From Mesostigma viride (lineage: Eukaryota > Streptophyta > Mesostigmatophyceae > Mesostigmatales > Mesostigmataceae), in the NCBI GenBank assembly GCA_009746045.1, contig RPFO01000078.1, positions 124,001 through 188,000 on the forward strand: a stretch of DNA of 64,000 nt, read 5' to 3'. A program made the position numbers and the translations under genes. Of the stretch, positions 62,559 through 64,000 are shown one piece after another; position 1 is the first letter of the stretch, and each line of letters starts with the position of its first letter. The notes under the pieces were generated by a model, which was given only the letters and a program-made list of their open reading frames with translations, did no database searches and was not told the DNA's origin.

Positions 62559-63997
62559 CTACTTCTTGCATTCCAGAGGCGGCCTGTTCGCGGCCCTCAT
62601 CATGTTCGGCTGGTTGTGGAAGGACTTGAGGAACTCGCAGTCTATGGAGGCGTCCCGCAAGATGGCCAGCAGTCGCTCCAGGTCCGGGTTCGACCCTCTG
62701 GCCTTCGCGTCCTGGTACACGAGCTTGTCCACCGACGGGGTGCCGCCCTGCCCGCCGCCCGTCAGCACTCCCATCTGGATCTCCGCGATGCGTTTGTACA
62801 ATTGGAGGGCGGCCCTCACGTTCGGCGCGAGACTCCTCTTCCTGAGGTCCTTGGACACGTTGTCCAGTTTCAGCTGCACCATCTGTCGCATCATCTGGAC
62901 CTTGTCCGCCGGTATCTTGTCGAGGACCTGGCGACTGGACGAGGAGGACCCGGGAGGCACGGCGAAGTACCGGTGCACGCGGACCTTCCACTCCGCTTTC
63001 GGCAGCGCCTTGTGAGAGCAGTGCCGCACCGCCCTAGCTATGGCCTGCTTCTCCGAGTTGGCGTTCACGAGGGGCTCCATGATGTGCACGTCGGTCACCG
63101 CCTTGAGGTCGAGGCCTTCGTTGTACCTCCTCCGGGCCAGCACGATCTGGAGGAGCTCCCCGCGCTTGTTCGCGTCCGAGTTGAACACCTCTCGGAAGGC
63201 CTTGAGCTGCCCCTCGGTCGTTTCGCCGTCCAGGACCGCGAAACGTTTCCGAGGAGGCAACGGACCGCCCGGGGTGAAGCGCGAGTACCCGATGGCGGAC
63301 AGCACCTTTGCCAGGTCCGCGATCCCGTGGACGTTGAAGTAGGAGTACACGTAGTGCTTGCCCCCTTTGAGGAAGATCTCCACCATTTTCTGGAACTTGG
63401 GGGAGAGAACGGGCAGTTGCCTCAGTAGCTGGTTGGAGGGCACGCTTCTGAGGGGCACGCAATTGGCTATCTTCCTGGCCTCCGCGTACCAGTATCGCTC
63501 CCTGTCCTTCGCGGGGATGTCGCGTCTGCTTTCCTTGAACCGCGCCTTGTACAGCTCGAACTGCTTGGCGCTCATCGGGACATCGTACTCCTCCATGGAC
63601 GCGATCTCCGGGAAGGAGTTGGTGTCCCCGGTGTAGTCGACGAATGAAATCATGCCCCGGACCCGGTCGGCGTGATGTTCGCCATGGTAAACACGGGGAA
63701 GTTGACGGGGCGTATCATGTTGACGAGCCACAGGATCTCCGCCACGGAATCGCCGGGGGTCGCCGTGAGGATGACCATGAAGAGGTTCTGGGAGGTGTCG
63801 GTGTTCTGCGTGGCCAGGAACTCCTTCAGCGCCCGGTGGTCCTCTTGCTGTCCAGGCAGCGGCTTGAACAGGTTCTGCACCTCGTCCATGACCAAGAGCG
63901 CGTTGTTGAGCACGCTCGTGTCGAAGTTCTTCCTGGCCTTGTGGACCCCTATGGCGTGCGATAGTTGCGTGAAGGTGACGATCTCGCGATTCCACAC
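62559..63997 (-). CDS. D6/D11-like superfamily II helicase, C-terminal part (runs off the window)
   Basis: Nucleic-acid-dependent ATPase of the poxvirus D6R/D11L type, used in viral transcription. Motifs: LLVMDEVQNLF (Walker B, DEVQ) and VILTATPGDS (motif III), then after a frame change near 63660 a helicase C domain with GKHYVYSYFNVHGIADLAKV, VLDGETTEGQLKAF, NEGLDLKAVTDVHIMEP (motif V) and RAVRHCSHKALPKAEW (motif VI, the SH-x-LP signature of the D6/D11 group). The Walker A part lies beyond the right edge. One missing base accounts for the frame change. Stop at 62559. Confidence 0.8.
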
Positions 63998-64000
63998 GCG

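Larger units (their letters stand above)
47487..64000. other. Virus-like gene block (putative giant-virus endogenous element)
   Basis: About 16.5 kb with tightly packed intronless genes, mostly minus strand, gaps often under 100 bp and ATGA overlaps, higher GC than the left part, and a shared upstream promoter-like motif. A D6/D11-like helicase, small membrane proteins, paralogous repeat proteins and zinc-binding-like modules fit Nucleocytoviricota or a related large DNA virus. No hallmark capsid or polymerase gene is in view. A contig-joining error or a free viral genome cannot be excluded from sequence alone. Confidence 0.65.

Overview
The window looks like nuclear DNA of a eukaryotic alga, most likely a green alga. 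It contains a spliced, signal-peptide-bearing alpha-carbonic anhydrase, a spliced plant-type CACTA transposase, a chromodomain Ty3/gypsy element, L1-type and RTE-like LINEs, a hAT remnant and long tetranucleotide arrays. At its right end it runs into about 16.5 kb of densely packed, intronless, GC-rich genes of large-DNA-virus type. The simplest reading is a repeat-rich algal chromosome carrying an endogenous giant-virus-like segment. I cannot name the species.

Layout. 1-5.2 kb: a CATC array grown from the 3' end of a LINE (family A), then a 5'-truncated LINE A with a shorter LINE (family B) nested in it; both insertions have target-site duplications. 5.2-9.5 kb: a LINE ORF1-like remnant and the carbonic anhydrase gene (two exons, minus strand). 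9.5-18.5 kb: mostly unassignable sequence around an L1-type LINE (endonuclease, reverse transcriptase, zinc-finger tail; minus strand). 18.5-21 kb: CCCA/CCCG and ACACTC arrays and three LINE 3' fragments. 21.07-36.9 kb: an LTR with a polypurine tract and adjoining internal ORF, split by a complete 12.46 kb CACTA transposon whose 1083-aa transposase I could model in six phase-consistent exons, with two further ORFs on the opposite strand. 37-39.3 kb: a 184-bp tandem repeat and three back-to-back tetranucleotide arrays. 40.4-47.1 kb: a chromovirus pol gene interrupted by a hAT element, which holds a LINE A, which holds a 1,044-bp composite foldback element; a separate 1,040-bp palindrome interrupts the same pol gene.

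47.5-64 kb: the virus-like block. It holds a D6/D11-like superfamily II helicase (cut by the window edge), a protein with an R-S-E ADP-ribosyltransferase signature, two proteins with short N-terminal Cys/His zinc-binding-like modules, several small single-pass membrane proteins (one with an N-terminal MGN), recently duplicated charged-repeat proteins, a basic protein and a beta-rich candidate virion protein. Most lie on the minus strand with short gaps or ATGA overlaps. Several share a TATACCAC-type element just upstream of the start codon. No major capsid, DNA polymerase or packaging ATPase is visible, so the viral lineage is left open.

Caution: reading frames across the window, in both the L1 element and the viral block, are repeatedly broken by a single missing base, usually in a G/C run. 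The bias towards loss suggests assembly homopolymer error rather than decay, so many apparently broken genes may be intact.
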